The notes beneath the pieces were generated by a model. The model had not been told where the DNA came from. It saw nothing but the letters and a program-made list of their open reading frames with translations, and made no database searches. From positions 1 to 64,000 of the forward strand of contig CACGAU010000007.1 in the NCBI GenBank assembly GCA_902571135.1: 64,000 nucleotides of DNA. The letters run 5' to 3'. The position numbers and the translations under genes are program-made. Below, in pieces: positions 33,947 to 42,234 of the stretch; the stretch's first letter is position 1; each line of letters begins with the position of its first letter. This DNA comes from an uncultured Pelagibacteraceae bacterium. Lineage in GTDB: Bacteria > Pseudomonadota > Alphaproteobacteria > Pelagibacterales > Pelagibacteraceae.

Positions 33947-35137
33947 ATGCAATTAGCTAGATTTTTAAATAATGTTTTTAAAAAAGATGGATTTATATTA
34001 GTTGACGCTAATTCAAAAAGTTACATTATTGGAAATCCAAAAAGTGAAAACCCTATAAAATTAAAAATTTTAAATAAAAATCTTCATTATAAGTTACTAT
34101 TTCATCCCGATTTATATTTTGGTGAAGCATATACAGATGGTGAAATAATCATAGAAAATGGAACGCTAACTGATTTTTTGGATCTTTCTTTAATGAATTT
34201 TGGAAGAGGAGACTTAAATTTTTTTAGTTATTTAATTAATAGATTAAGAGGTTCTTATAGATATTTAACTAATTTTAATTTTATAAAAAAATCTAAGATG
34301 AATGTTTCGCATCATTATGATATTTCGGATGATCTTTATGACTTATTTTTGGATCCTAAAAGACAATATTCATGTGCATATTTTAAAAATGAAACAGATA
34401 CATTGGAAACTGCTCAAAATAATAAAATTCAACATATAATAAAAAAACTTAATATAAAACCAAATCAAAAAGTTTTAGATATTGGATGTGGATGGGGTTC
34501 TCTAGCAATAGATATTGCAAAAAGTGCAAACTGCGAAGTAACAGGTATTACACTTTCAGAAAATCAATTTAATTACTGCAAGAAAAGAGCAAAAGAGCTT
34601 AATTTAGAAAATCAATTAAAGTTTAAGTTAATGGATTATAGAGAGCTTAATGAAAAATTTGATAGAATAGTTAGTGTTGGGATGTTTGAACATGTAGGAA
34701 GAAAATTTTATAAAAAATTTTTTTCACAAGTCGAAAAACTTTTAAAAGATGATGGAGTATCATTAATTCATACTATAGGATCAGTTAATCCACCAAGAGA
34801 TCCACATCCATGGATCACTAAGTATATTTTTCCAGGAGGCTATACCCCAAGTCTAAGTGAGGTAACAACACCAATTGAAAAAGCAGGCCTAATCGTTGCA
34901 GATATTGAGGTTTTAAGACTTCATTACTCACATACATTAAGACATTGGAAAGAAAATTGTATTCGAAATAAAGATAAAATTATTGAAATGTTTGATGAAA
35001 GATTTTTTAGGATGTGGGAATTTTATCTTGCTGGTTGTGAGATGGCATTTAAGTGGGGAGATCAAGTTGTATACCAATTTCAATTAACAAAGAATTATTC
35101 TTCTACGCCTGTTACAAGAGACTATATTTATCAATAA
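33947..35137 (+). CDS. cfa: Cyclopropane-fatty-acyl-phospholipid synthase family methyltransferase
   Basis: SAM-dependent enzyme expected to convert cis double bonds of membrane lipids to cyclopropane rings. Typical features are HHYDISDDLYDLFLD, YSCAYF (residues 141-146), the SAM loop VLDIGCGWGSLA (about 176-187), SVGMFEHVG, and YIFPGGYTPSLSE. The 396-residue length fits. Other members methylate differently, so the product is not certain. Its ATG follows the preceding stop without a gap. Confidence 0.9.
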   Translation: MQLARFLNNVFKKDGFILVDANSKSYIIGNPKSENPIKLKILNKNLHYKLLFHPDLYFGEAYTDGEIIIENGTLTDFLDLSLMNFGRGDLNFFSYLINRLRGSYRYLTNFNFIKKSKMNVSHHYDISDDLYDLFLDPKRQYSCAYFKNETDTLETAQNNKIQHIIKKLNIKPNQKVLDIGCGWGSLAIDIAKSANCEVTGITLSENQFNYCKKRAKELNLENQLKFKLMDYRELNEKFDRIVSVGMFEHVGRKFYKKFFSQVEKLLKDDGVSLIHTIGSVNPPRDPHPWITKYIFPGGYTPSLSEVTTPIEKAGLIVADIEVLRLHYSHTLRHWKENCIRNKDKIIEMFDERFFRMWEFYLAGCEMAFKWGDQVVYQFQLTKNYSSTPVTRDYIYQ

Positions 35138-35165
35138 ATAATTGGTAGAAACTAACTTCCTTAAA

Positions 35166-36392
35166 ATGAAAAAAAAGAAAAAAAAATCAAAAAAAAGTAT
35201 TTCTAAAAACCAAAGAAAAATAAAAAAAAGAGTTAAAAAAACATCTAAAAAGTCAAATAAATTTAATATTAAAAATAAATTAGTAAAAAGAATTAAGAGT
35301 CGAAGAAAACAAAAAAATAATAAATCAAAAAAATCAAAAAATCTAAAAAAATCAACAAAGATTTCAAAAAAATTTAAATCTACATCACCAAAGAAACCAG
35401 ATTTTCTTTTAAAGCTAGTTAACTTTCAAAATTCTCTAAAGCCTGAGTTTAAGTTTAGATTAAATTTTGGTTTTGAAAAATATATCCAAGCATTTTTTGA
35501 TAAAATAGCGGACACAATTTCACAATACAAAATTCTAAAAAAAGATGAAACAAGAAGATTAAAAATAGAAAAACAAGAAAAAGAAAGATCAGAAAAGATT
35601 GAAGCCGCAAAAGAAAAGCAAAAAGAGGTTGAATTAAAAGTTAAATTAAAAGAACAAGCTTTAAAAGATGAAATTAGATTGGAAAAACAAAGAACAAAAG
35701 AAATAAAACTATTTTTAAGAAAAGAACAAGCTCTTTTAAGAATTGAACAAGCAGAAAAACAAAAGCAATTTTTACAACAATTAAAATTAGATAAGCAAAT
35801 TGAAAAATTCAGAGTTAGAGAGGTTAAAGAATTAGAGAAATTGGAAAAAATTTCCTTAAGAGAAAAGAGAGAGGATTATGTTGGCTTACAACAAAGAATA
35901 GAAAGATTAAAAGAAAAATATCGAATTATAAGAGATCAAAAAATTAGAGAAAGAGTAGAGGCTTTAGGAGTTAAAATTCAAGGAGATGAAGATAGAGAAA
36001 CACTTTTACAAAAAGAAAAAGAATATACTTTAGCAAGACAGAAAATTGAGTTTGCTCTCGAAAGTTTTTACAGAAGTGCTAGCAGTTTAGTATTTCAATT
36101 AAACAAAAGACACATAACAAGACATATGTCCATCTTTAGATGTATAGACAGAAGATTTGAAACAGGAGAAATATTTGTTAAATGGGATGAAGCTTCAGAT
36201 GATGAATGGCTTTTATTAATTTATATAAAAAATAATTCACCAGATGAAGGAATAGTTATTGAAGACAAAACCAATCCGGAAAAAAATATTTCTCATGAGT
36301 TTAAAAATAATGAAATATTTAAGGCCTCAGATACCATGGTTGATGCTCTTACGCAGTTAATCGCAAGAAAAAGAGCCAAAAATATCAATTAA
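35166..36392 (+). CDS. Lysine-rich protein with long coiled coil and conserved C-terminal domain, function unknown
   Basis: A protein of 408 residues when started at ATG 35166 (an in-frame TTG at 35142 is less likely). Three parts can be seen. Residues 1 to about 85 are extremely lysine-rich and low in complexity, reminiscent of histone H1 or nucleoid-binding tails. Residues about 130-290 are a continuous charged helix of E/K/R/Q/L heptads, certainly a coiled coil. The last 100 residues (HITRHMSIFRCIDRRFETGE onward) look globular, with WDEASDDEWLLLIYIKN. I do not recognise a named family. It precedes a small membrane protein by 30 bases. Confidence 0.75.
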   Translation: MKKKKKKSKKSISKNQRKIKKRVKKTSKKSNKFNIKNKLVKRIKSRRKQKNNKSKKSKNLKKSTKISKKFKSTSPKKPDFLLKLVNFQNSLKPEFKFRLNFGFEKYIQAFFDKIADTISQYKILKKDETRRLKIEKQEKERSEKIEAAKEKQKEVELKVKLKEQALKDEIRLEKQRTKEIKLFLRKEQALLRIEQAEKQKQFLQQLKLDKQIEKFRVREVKELEKLEKISLREKREDYVGLQQRIERLKEKYRIIRDQKIRERVEALGVKIQGDEDRETLLQKEKEYTLARQKIEFALESFYRSASSLVFQLNKRHITRHMSIFRCIDRRFETGEIFVKWDEASDDEWLLLIYIKNNSPDEGIVIEDKTNPEKNISHEFKNNEIFKASDTMVDALTQLIARKRAKNIN

Positions 36393-36422
36393 ATTATACT
36401 GGATAATTAAGTATCATTAAGA

Positions 36423-36716
36423 ATGTTACTTTCTTCAATACTAATGATTATTTTGTATCTAGGATTAAAATATGTTCTTGCATGGATAAGGTATTTTAAC
36501 AGTCTAGACTCTAGATTAGGCCAATCTACCTGGCGATGGAGTTATGATTATCCCGTAGTTGGTGAAAGAGATATTTCAGATCTAGATGATAAAACTTTTG
36601 TTAGACTGAGGAGAAAAAGAAATAGAGTTATAACTCTTATGTATTCAATTTTATTAATTATGTTTTTATTATCTATGTCTTTACTTAGTGAATTTTTAAT
36701 ATTTTTTTTAACTTAG
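36423..36716 (+). CDS. Small membrane protein of unknown function
   Basis: A 97-residue protein with hydrophobic segments at both ends (about residues 3-20 and 70-96) and a polar middle containing TWRWSYDYPVVGERDISDLDD. Two membrane passages with a loop of about 50 residues are likely. No family is recognised. It may be co-transcribed with the coiled-coil gene upstream, and it overlaps the convergent DUF393 gene by 9 bases. Confidence 0.65.
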   Translation: MLLSSILMIILYLGLKYVLAWIRYFNSLDSRLGQSTWRWSYDYPVVGERDISDLDDKTFVRLRRKRNRVITLMYSILLIMFLLSMSLLSEFLIFFLT

Positions 36717-37061
36717 TTTTTTAAGTTGCTTTTTATTTTTTAAATATAAAAAAAAGGCAATTATTTCATACCCATATTTAAAGATTGTGAAAATTATCGG
36801 TAGTTTGAAAAATTTATATAAAAATTTATATTTTGGAATTTTTTTCCAAACATAAAGAAATGCCTCTGCACCTTGAATAATTTTACCATTTTCCTTAACA
36901 TGTAATCTTCTTAATAATTCTTTATCATTTCTAGATGTTTCTTTTTCAGCATCTGAGTTATTTGTTATATCTATCCAGTCAATATCTTTGATATTTTCTT
37001 TTTTATATAAGTTAATTTCTGATCTACAGATTTTACAAGAGTTATTAAAAAATACTTTCAT
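36708..37061 (-). CDS. DCC-family thiol-disulfide oxidoreductase-like protein (DUF393)
   Basis: A 117-residue protein with an N-terminal thioredoxin-like segment: MKVFFNNSCKICRSEINLYK has the CxxC pair (Cys9, Cys12) of the DCC family, though the usual leading aspartate-glycine is replaced by NN. The rest fits the family pattern, with QGAEAFLYVWKKIP, and a C-terminal hydrophobic helix. Function is unknown beyond a likely redox role. It is convergent with the small membrane protein gene and faces away from tldD. Confidence 0.8.
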   Translation of the reverse strand: MKVFFNNSCKICRSEINLYKKENIKDIDWIDITNNSDAEKETSRNDKELLRRLHVKENGKIIQGAEAFLYVWKKIPKYKFLYKFFKLPIIFTIFKYGYEIIAFFLYLKNKKQLKKLS

Positions 37062-37146
37062 TTAACAATAATTAACTTTTAATAATTTATTGTACATGCG
37101 TAAAATGATCAGTTGAAAATTATCAACAAACCACTATTTAAGATGA

Positions 37147-38559
37147 ATGAATAATTTTTTTAACAAATCTGATTTAACAAGACAAGATGCAGATAAAATA
37201 GTGTCTGAAACACTAAATAATTGTGATGACGGTGAGCTTTATTTAGAGGAGTCTAAATCAGAGTCAATTTTGTTAGATGACAATAAAATAAAAAGCTCAA
37301 ACTATAGTTCTGATTTAGGATTTGGTTTAAGAGCCATTTCAGATGAGGTTGTTGCCTATTCTTATTCAAATGAAATATCAAAAGATTCACTAAAAAATTC
37401 TTCAGAAAACCTTAAATCGACTCTTAAATCAATTAAAGGCACATATAATCATGAAATTCCAAAATCTAACAAAAAATTTTATGAAGATATTAATCCAATT
37501 GAACAAAAAACTTTAGACTCGAAATTAGAAGTTTTAAATAAAGTAAATGATTTTTTAAGAAAAAAAGATGGATCAGTAAAACAAGTGACTGCTAGTTTTG
37601 CTGGAGAGCAAAAATCAATTGAAATTATTCGATCAGGTGGAGAAGCGCTCACCGATATACGTCCATTAATTAGATTTAATGTCTCTGTAATGTTGGAAAA
37701 AAATGGAAGAAAAGAAACGGGAGTATATGGAATTGGTGGCAGACAATCTTATGATGATTATTTAAAAAATGATAATTGGAAAAATGTTTGTGAAGAGGCT
37801 TTTAGAATTGCATCAGTAAATTTAGAAAGCAAACCAGCACCTGCAGGTGAGATGAAAGTAGTCTTAGGACCTGGTTGGCCTGCCATATTAATTCATGAAG
37901 CAATTGGTCATGGTCTAGAAGGAGATTTTAATAGAAAAAAAACATCAGCATTTCACGATCTTATGGGAGAAAAAGTTGCAAGTGAGGGAGTAACAATTGT
38001 TGATGATGGTACCATAGATAATAGAAGAGGTAGTTTAACTATTGATGATGAGGGAACGCCAACTGAGCGAACAGTTTTAATTGAAAATGGTATTCTTAAA
38101 AACTTTATGCAAGACAGGCACAATGCAAGATTAATGAATACAAGATCTACCGGATCTGGAAGAAGAGAAAATTATAGACATATTGTTTTGCCAAGAATGA
38201 GAAATACAATGATGTTAAGTGGCAATCAAACTCAAGATGAGATGATCAAATCTGTTGATAAAGGAATTTTTGCAGTAAGTTTTGGAGGTGGCCAGGTAGA
38301 TATTACATCTGGAAAATTTGTATTTAATTGTACTGAGGCTTACGAAATAAATAATGGTAAAATTGGATCTCCAATTAAAGGCGCAACACTTATTGGTGAT
38401 GGACCATCAATACTTAAAGAAGTATCGATGGTAGGAAATGATATGATGTTAGATCCAGGCATAGGAACTTGTGGAAAAGCAGGACAAGGAGTTCCTGTGG
38501 GAGTTGCTCAACCTTCAATTTTGATCGATAAAATGACAGTTGGTGGAACAAAACTTTAA
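37147..38559 (+). CDS. tldD: Metalloprotease TldD
   Basis: Catalytic half of the TldD/TldE heterodimer, a peptidase that degrades unfolded or short peptides and in some bacteria trims modified peptides. The zinc-binding HExxxH motif is HEAIGH (His250, Glu251, His255) and a further ligand cysteine lies in GIGTCGKAGQG near residue 453. The length of 470 residues is typical. The partner gene begins 6 bases downstream. No obvious RiPP precursor or modification enzyme is nearby. Confidence 0.95.
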   Translation: MNNFFNKSDLTRQDADKIVSETLNNCDDGELYLEESKSESILLDDNKIKSSNYSSDLGFGLRAISDEVVAYSYSNEISKDSLKNSSENLKSTLKSIKGTYNHEIPKSNKKFYEDINPIEQKTLDSKLEVLNKVNDFLRKKDGSVKQVTASFAGEQKSIEIIRSGGEALTDIRPLIRFNVSVMLEKNGRKETGVYGIGGRQSYDDYLKNDNWKNVCEEAFRIASVNLESKPAPAGEMKVVLGPGWPAILIHEAIGHGLEGDFNRKKTSAFHDLMGEKVASEGVTIVDDGTIDNRRGSLTIDDEGTPTERTVLIENGILKNFMQDRHNARLMNTRSTGSGRRENYRHIVLPRMRNTMMLSGNQTQDEMIKSVDKGIFAVSFGGGQVDITSGKFVFNCTEAYEINNGKIGSPIKGATLIGDGPSILKEVSMVGNDMMLDPGIGTCGKAGQGVPVGVAQPSILIDKMTVGGTKL

Positions 38560-38565
38560 AGTATT

Positions 38566-39882
38566 ATGGTTAAGGATCAAGAATTTCTAAAATCGAAAGC
38601 TTCATATTGTTTAGATTTAGCAAAAAAAATGGGAGCAACTGATGCAAGTGTTACAGTTGGTCACTCAATTTCAGAAACAGTTAATTTTAGAAATAAATCC
38701 CTAGAAGCCTCAGATAGATCAGATGGATTGGCATTAAGTATAGAAACTTATTCGGGTAAAAGAAGGTCATCAATTTCATCATCAAATTTACTAGATGAAA
38801 ATATAAAAACTTTAATTGAAAAATGCTTTGAAACTACAAAAATTACACCAGAGGATGAATTTAATTCTTTGCCTGATAAAAATTTATTAGCCAAACACAT
38901 TAGTAGCCTTAATTTGTACGATGAAACAAGATTCGAAAACGATAAAAAAATAAAATATTTAAAAGATTTAGAGGAGTCTGCTTCAACAGATAGTCAAATT
39001 ATAAATACAGAATCTAGTTTCACTGAAAATAAATCAAATTTTATACTAGCTAATAGTGACGGTTTCTGTGACGGTTATAAAACTTCTTCTTTTGCGGCTT
39101 CTTGTGTAACAGTTGCAAAAGATGAAAATAGCATGGAAAGAGACTACGAATTTTCTAGCAAACGTCATTTGTCTGATATTAAGCAAGCAATAGATCTCGG
39201 AAATAAAGCTGCCAAGCAAACTATTAGAAAATTGAGCCCTAAAAAAATTGGAAGTGAGAAGATTAGCATAATTTTTGATAAAAGAATTTCAAAGGGGATG
39301 TTAAGTGCTTTTGCAAGTGCAATATCTGCCTCTGCAATTGCAAGAGGTACTTCATTTTTAAAGGATAAAATTGATCAACAGGTTTTTGCTAATTCGATAA
39401 ATGTAATTGATAAACCAGATATAATTAAAGGAATGGGTTCTCAAAATTTTGATTCAGAAGGTGTAAATTCAAATACATTACAACTTATAGAGAATGGAAT
39501 ACTTAAAAATTATCTTGTGGACACTTACAATGGAAAAAAATTAAATTTAAAATCAAATGGAAGAAGTGGTGGAACTACCAATTTATATTTTGAAAAAGGA
39601 AATATAAGCTATGAGGATCTTATGAAAAAAAATTCAAGAAGTCTTTATATTACTGAAACTATTGGCCACGGATCTAATCTTGTAACAGGAGATTATTCAG
39701 TAGGGGCCACTGGTTTTTTAGTTGAAGATGGAGAATTTAAATATCCTGTTAATGAAATAACAATTGCTGGTAATTTTAAGGATATGTTCAAAAATATAAT
39801 TTTAGCTAATGATTTAGAATTTGAATATTCAGTCAATTCACCAACTATGATGATAGAAGGTATGACTGTTGCAGGAAAATGA
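38566..39882 (+). CDS. pmbA: TldE/PmbA-family protein, partner of TldD
   Basis: Second subunit of the TldD/E protease, 438 residues. It shares the overall fold with TldD (for example ASVTVGHSISETVNFRNKSLE, LIENGILKNYLVDTYNGKKL, and the end SPTMMIEGMTVAGK) but lacks the HExxxH motif, as expected for TldE. Its stop overlaps the start of the next gene by 4 bases. Confidence 0.94.
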   Translation: MVKDQEFLKSKASYCLDLAKKMGATDASVTVGHSISETVNFRNKSLEASDRSDGLALSIETYSGKRRSSISSSNLLDENIKTLIEKCFETTKITPEDEFNSLPDKNLLAKHISSLNLYDETRFENDKKIKYLKDLEESASTDSQIINTESSFTENKSNFILANSDGFCDGYKTSSFAASCVTVAKDENSMERDYEFSSKRHLSDIKQAIDLGNKAAKQTIRKLSPKKIGSEKISIIFDKRISKGMLSAFASAISASAIARGTSFLKDKIDQQVFANSINVIDKPDIIKGMGSQNFDSEGVNSNTLQLIENGILKNYLVDTYNGKKLNLKSNGRSGGTTNLYFEKGNISYEDLMKKNSRSLYITETIGHGSNLVTGDYSVGATGFLVEDGEFKYPVNEITIAGNFKDMFKNIILANDLEFEYSVNSPTMMIEGMTVAGK

Positions 39883-40850
39883 GTAGTTATTGTGTAATTG
39901 GCTCTGGAATTTCTGGAGCAACAATAGCTAATTTATTAAGTAAAAAAAATTCTGTACATATTTATGACAAAGCTCGAGGTCCAGGTGGTAGATCTTCTTT
40001 TAAAAGATTAAATAAGTCAAAAGGATTTGACCATGGTGCACAATATATTTCTCCTAAATCAATTCAATTTAAAAAATTTGTTGAAAAATTATGTAAAAAA
40101 AAAATTTTAAAAAAATGGGGTGGCAAACATGTTTTTTTACATAAGTTAAAAAAAGAAAATAAAAATCATGTTAAAATAATTGGCTGCAAAGGCAACAATG
40201 ATATTAGCAAACATCTAATAAAGAATCTAAAATGTAATTTTCAAAGTGAGTTAGAGCAGATTAAATATATTAAAAATAAATGGAAATTAGATTTTAAGAA
40301 CAACCAAACAAAATATTATGATAAATTAATATTAACTTGTCCATTCCCACAATTAAAAAAATTATCAAAAAAATTTATAAAAGATCCGTTCATCAAACAA
40401 AAAATTAAAATGGATGCAAATATTACAGTCATGATCGAAATTGAAAAAACAAATCAAAACATATCAAGTTATTTATTTGATGACAAAATTTTAGGATGGG
40501 CAGCTAAAGAAAACAGTAAAAAAAGATTTAAAAGTAATAATGATTTATGGACATTACAAAGCACAAACTTATGGGCAAATAAAAAAATAAATAAAAATAG
40601 AGAAAATAAAGAAAAAAATTCAAAGATTTTGATTGATCGATTTTTTAAACTTACTGAAATTAAAAAAACAAAAACACTAACTTCATTAAACCATGGTTGG
40701 AAATATTCCTCAAATTCAAGACCCTTAAAAGTTAAAAGTTATTGGAATACTAAATTAAATTTAGGTGTGTGTGCAGATTGGTTTGTAGGTCCTAGAGTAG
40801 AAGCTGGATGGATAAGTGCAAACGATCTTTTTAAAAAAATAAATAAATAA
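39879..40850 (+). CDS. FAD-dependent amine oxidase-like protein (renalase-like)
   Basis: A 323-residue flavoprotein. The dinucleotide loop GSGISGATIA is at residues 7-16, followed by KARGPGGRSSFKR and DHGAQYIS, which are typical of the renalase-like NAD/FAD protein group. The C-terminal LGVCADWFVGPRVEAGWISA is the second FAD-binding motif. The substrate is unknown. It overlaps tldE by 4 bases and is convergent with the DUF6134 gene. Confidence 0.82.
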   Translation: MSSYCVIGSGISGATIANLLSKKNSVHIYDKARGPGGRSSFKRLNKSKGFDHGAQYISPKSIQFKKFVEKLCKKKILKKWGGKHVFLHKLKKENKNHVKIIGCKGNNDISKHLIKNLKCNFQSELEQIKYIKNKWKLDFKNNQTKYYDKLILTCPFPQLKKLSKKFIKDPFIKQKIKMDANITVMIEIEKTNQNISSYLFDDKILGWAAKENSKKRFKSNNDLWTLQSTNLWANKKINKNRENKEKNSKILIDRFFKLTEIKKTKTLTSLNHGWKYSSNSRPLKVKSYWNTKLNLGVCADWFVGPRVEAGWISANDLFKKINK

Positions 40851-40852
40851 TT

Positions 40853-41533
40853 TTATTCAAGATTTTTTAAGCGATATTCCCAATTTCCCATTCTCTCATA
40901 TGTAATTTTAACAATCACTGAAGTTTTTTTATCAAGCCAAATGTTGAAATTTAATTTTTTATCTTCTGGAAGAGACATATCTTTAGATGTAAGTTTGAAA
41001 TGATCTGTTTCGTATTGTTTGCCATTAATTGAAATATTTTCCTTATCAATAAAAGTAACTATTTGTTCTTTTATACTTCCAGAAATAGGGCTTATTTGGC
41101 TTTCTGCTTGTAAAATTTTATGACTCCACCAATTTCCAATAATATTTTTAATAGAAGCTTCACCTGAGTATGAAGATCCTTTAATATCAAATTTTTTATT
41201 ATTTTTATCTAGTTTTAAGTTAACAAATTTTTCTTTTTTATTTTGAAGTGTCTTTGATTGAAAAGATATTAAATTATCTTTTAAATAGATTTCTTCTCCA
41301 TATCCCTCTACTTTAAATATTGTTGCAGATAGTAATTTTACCTCAAATTTATATTGATTTTTTACTATCGTTTTTTCACCATCTCTTTTAAAATAATAAT
41401 TATTATATCCGATTACTTCATCATTTCTCAAGATCTCCATTTCTATTTTGTCAAATTTGTTATAATGACCTATATGAGCTAGAGAAATTGATGAGAAAAA
41501 TACAACAAGTAAAATAATTGCAAACTTTTTCAT
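40853..41533 (-). CDS. Exported DUF6134-like protein
   Basis: A 226-residue protein with an N-terminal signal peptide (about residues 1-19, ending SLAH). The mature part is rich in beta strands and has a short Trp-containing stretch GNWWSHKILQAESQ and the ending RMGNWEYRL. This resembles the DUF6134 family of periplasmic proteins in alphaproteobacteria, of unknown function. It stands alone between a convergent flavoprotein gene and a divergent membrane protein gene. Confidence 0.65.
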   Translation of the reverse strand: MKKFAIILLVVFFSSISLAHIGHYNKFDKIEMEILRNDEVIGYNNYYFKRDGEKTIVKNQYKFEVKLLSATIFKVEGYGEEIYLKDNLISFQSKTLQNKKEKFVNLKLDKNNKKFDIKGSSYSGEASIKNIIGNWWSHKILQAESQISPISGSIKEQIVTFIDKENISINGKQYETDHFKLTSKDMSLPEDKKLNFNIWLDKKTSVIVKITYERMGNWEYRLKNLE

Positions 41534-41586
41534 TTGCTGGTTACAATATTAGAATTTTTCATTAATAGATATAGCTTATTACAATT

Positions 41587-42234
41587 ATGTTTTTAAAAAT
41601 AAAAAAAATTCCAAAAGTAAAATGGAGTTCAGAAAAACCATTTAATTTTAAACCAAAATTTTCTACATTTTTCTTCTTATGTTTTGGTTTGTCTTTATTT
41701 GGATTAGGTGAAGGATTGTTAATTGTTTCATTCACAGGAGCCTCTCCCTGGAGTGTTTTAGCCCAAGGTATTTCTTTAAATGTTAATTTAAGTATTGGAA
41801 CTATCACTTTATTAATAAGTATTGCTGTTTTAATTTTATGGATTCCTCTTGGGCAAAAACCAGGGATGGGCACAATATTTAATGCTTTGATAATTGCAAT
41901 TATGATTGATCTTTGTATTAAATATGTTCCAACACCATCAAATTATATTCATCAATTATTTTTAGCTGTAATTTCTGTAATCATGGTTGGAATAGGCGGG
42001 GGTATTTACTTAGTATCAAATTTAGGAGCCGGTCCTAGAGATGGGCTTATGATAGGATTACAAAAAGTAACAAATTTTCCTATAGCTGTAGTAAGAGCAA
42101 CATTAGAAATTTCAGTTGTAAGTATTGGATGGTATTTAGGAGGAACAGTAGGGGTTGGAACTTTATTGTTCGCATTTGGCATAGGTCCTTGTGTTGCTCT
42201 AGGACTTTATTTAGTTGATAAAACTTTTGATTAG
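41587..42234 (+). CDS. YczE/YyaS/YitT-family membrane protein
   Basis: A 215-residue integral membrane protein with about five hydrophobic segments. The family marks are GASPWSVLAQGIS in the first half and the repeat-like LGAGPRDGLMIGLQK in the second half. Members have been linked to regulation or export, but no function is firm. It overlaps typA by 4 bases at the 3' end (convergent). Confidence 0.8.
   Translation: MFLKIKKIPKVKWSSEKPFNFKPKFSTFFFLCFGLSLFGLGEGLLIVSFTGASPWSVLAQGISLNVNLSIGTITLLISIAVLILWIPLGQKPGMGTIFNALIIAIMIDLCIKYVPTPSNYIHQLFLAVISVIMVGIGGGIYLVSNLGAGPRDGLMIGLQKVTNFPIAVVRATLEISVVSIGWYLGGTVGVGTLLFAFGIGPCVALGLYLVDKTFD

Noticed and set aside
37147..39882. TldD/TldE as part of a RiPP or toxin system
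   Set aside because: No precursor peptide, modification enzyme or exporter dedicated to one is nearby; the pair is common as a housekeeping protease.
41562..41873. 103-codon open frame on the minus strand
   Set aside because: It is antisense to the YczE-family gene and has the biased composition expected of a shadow frame.
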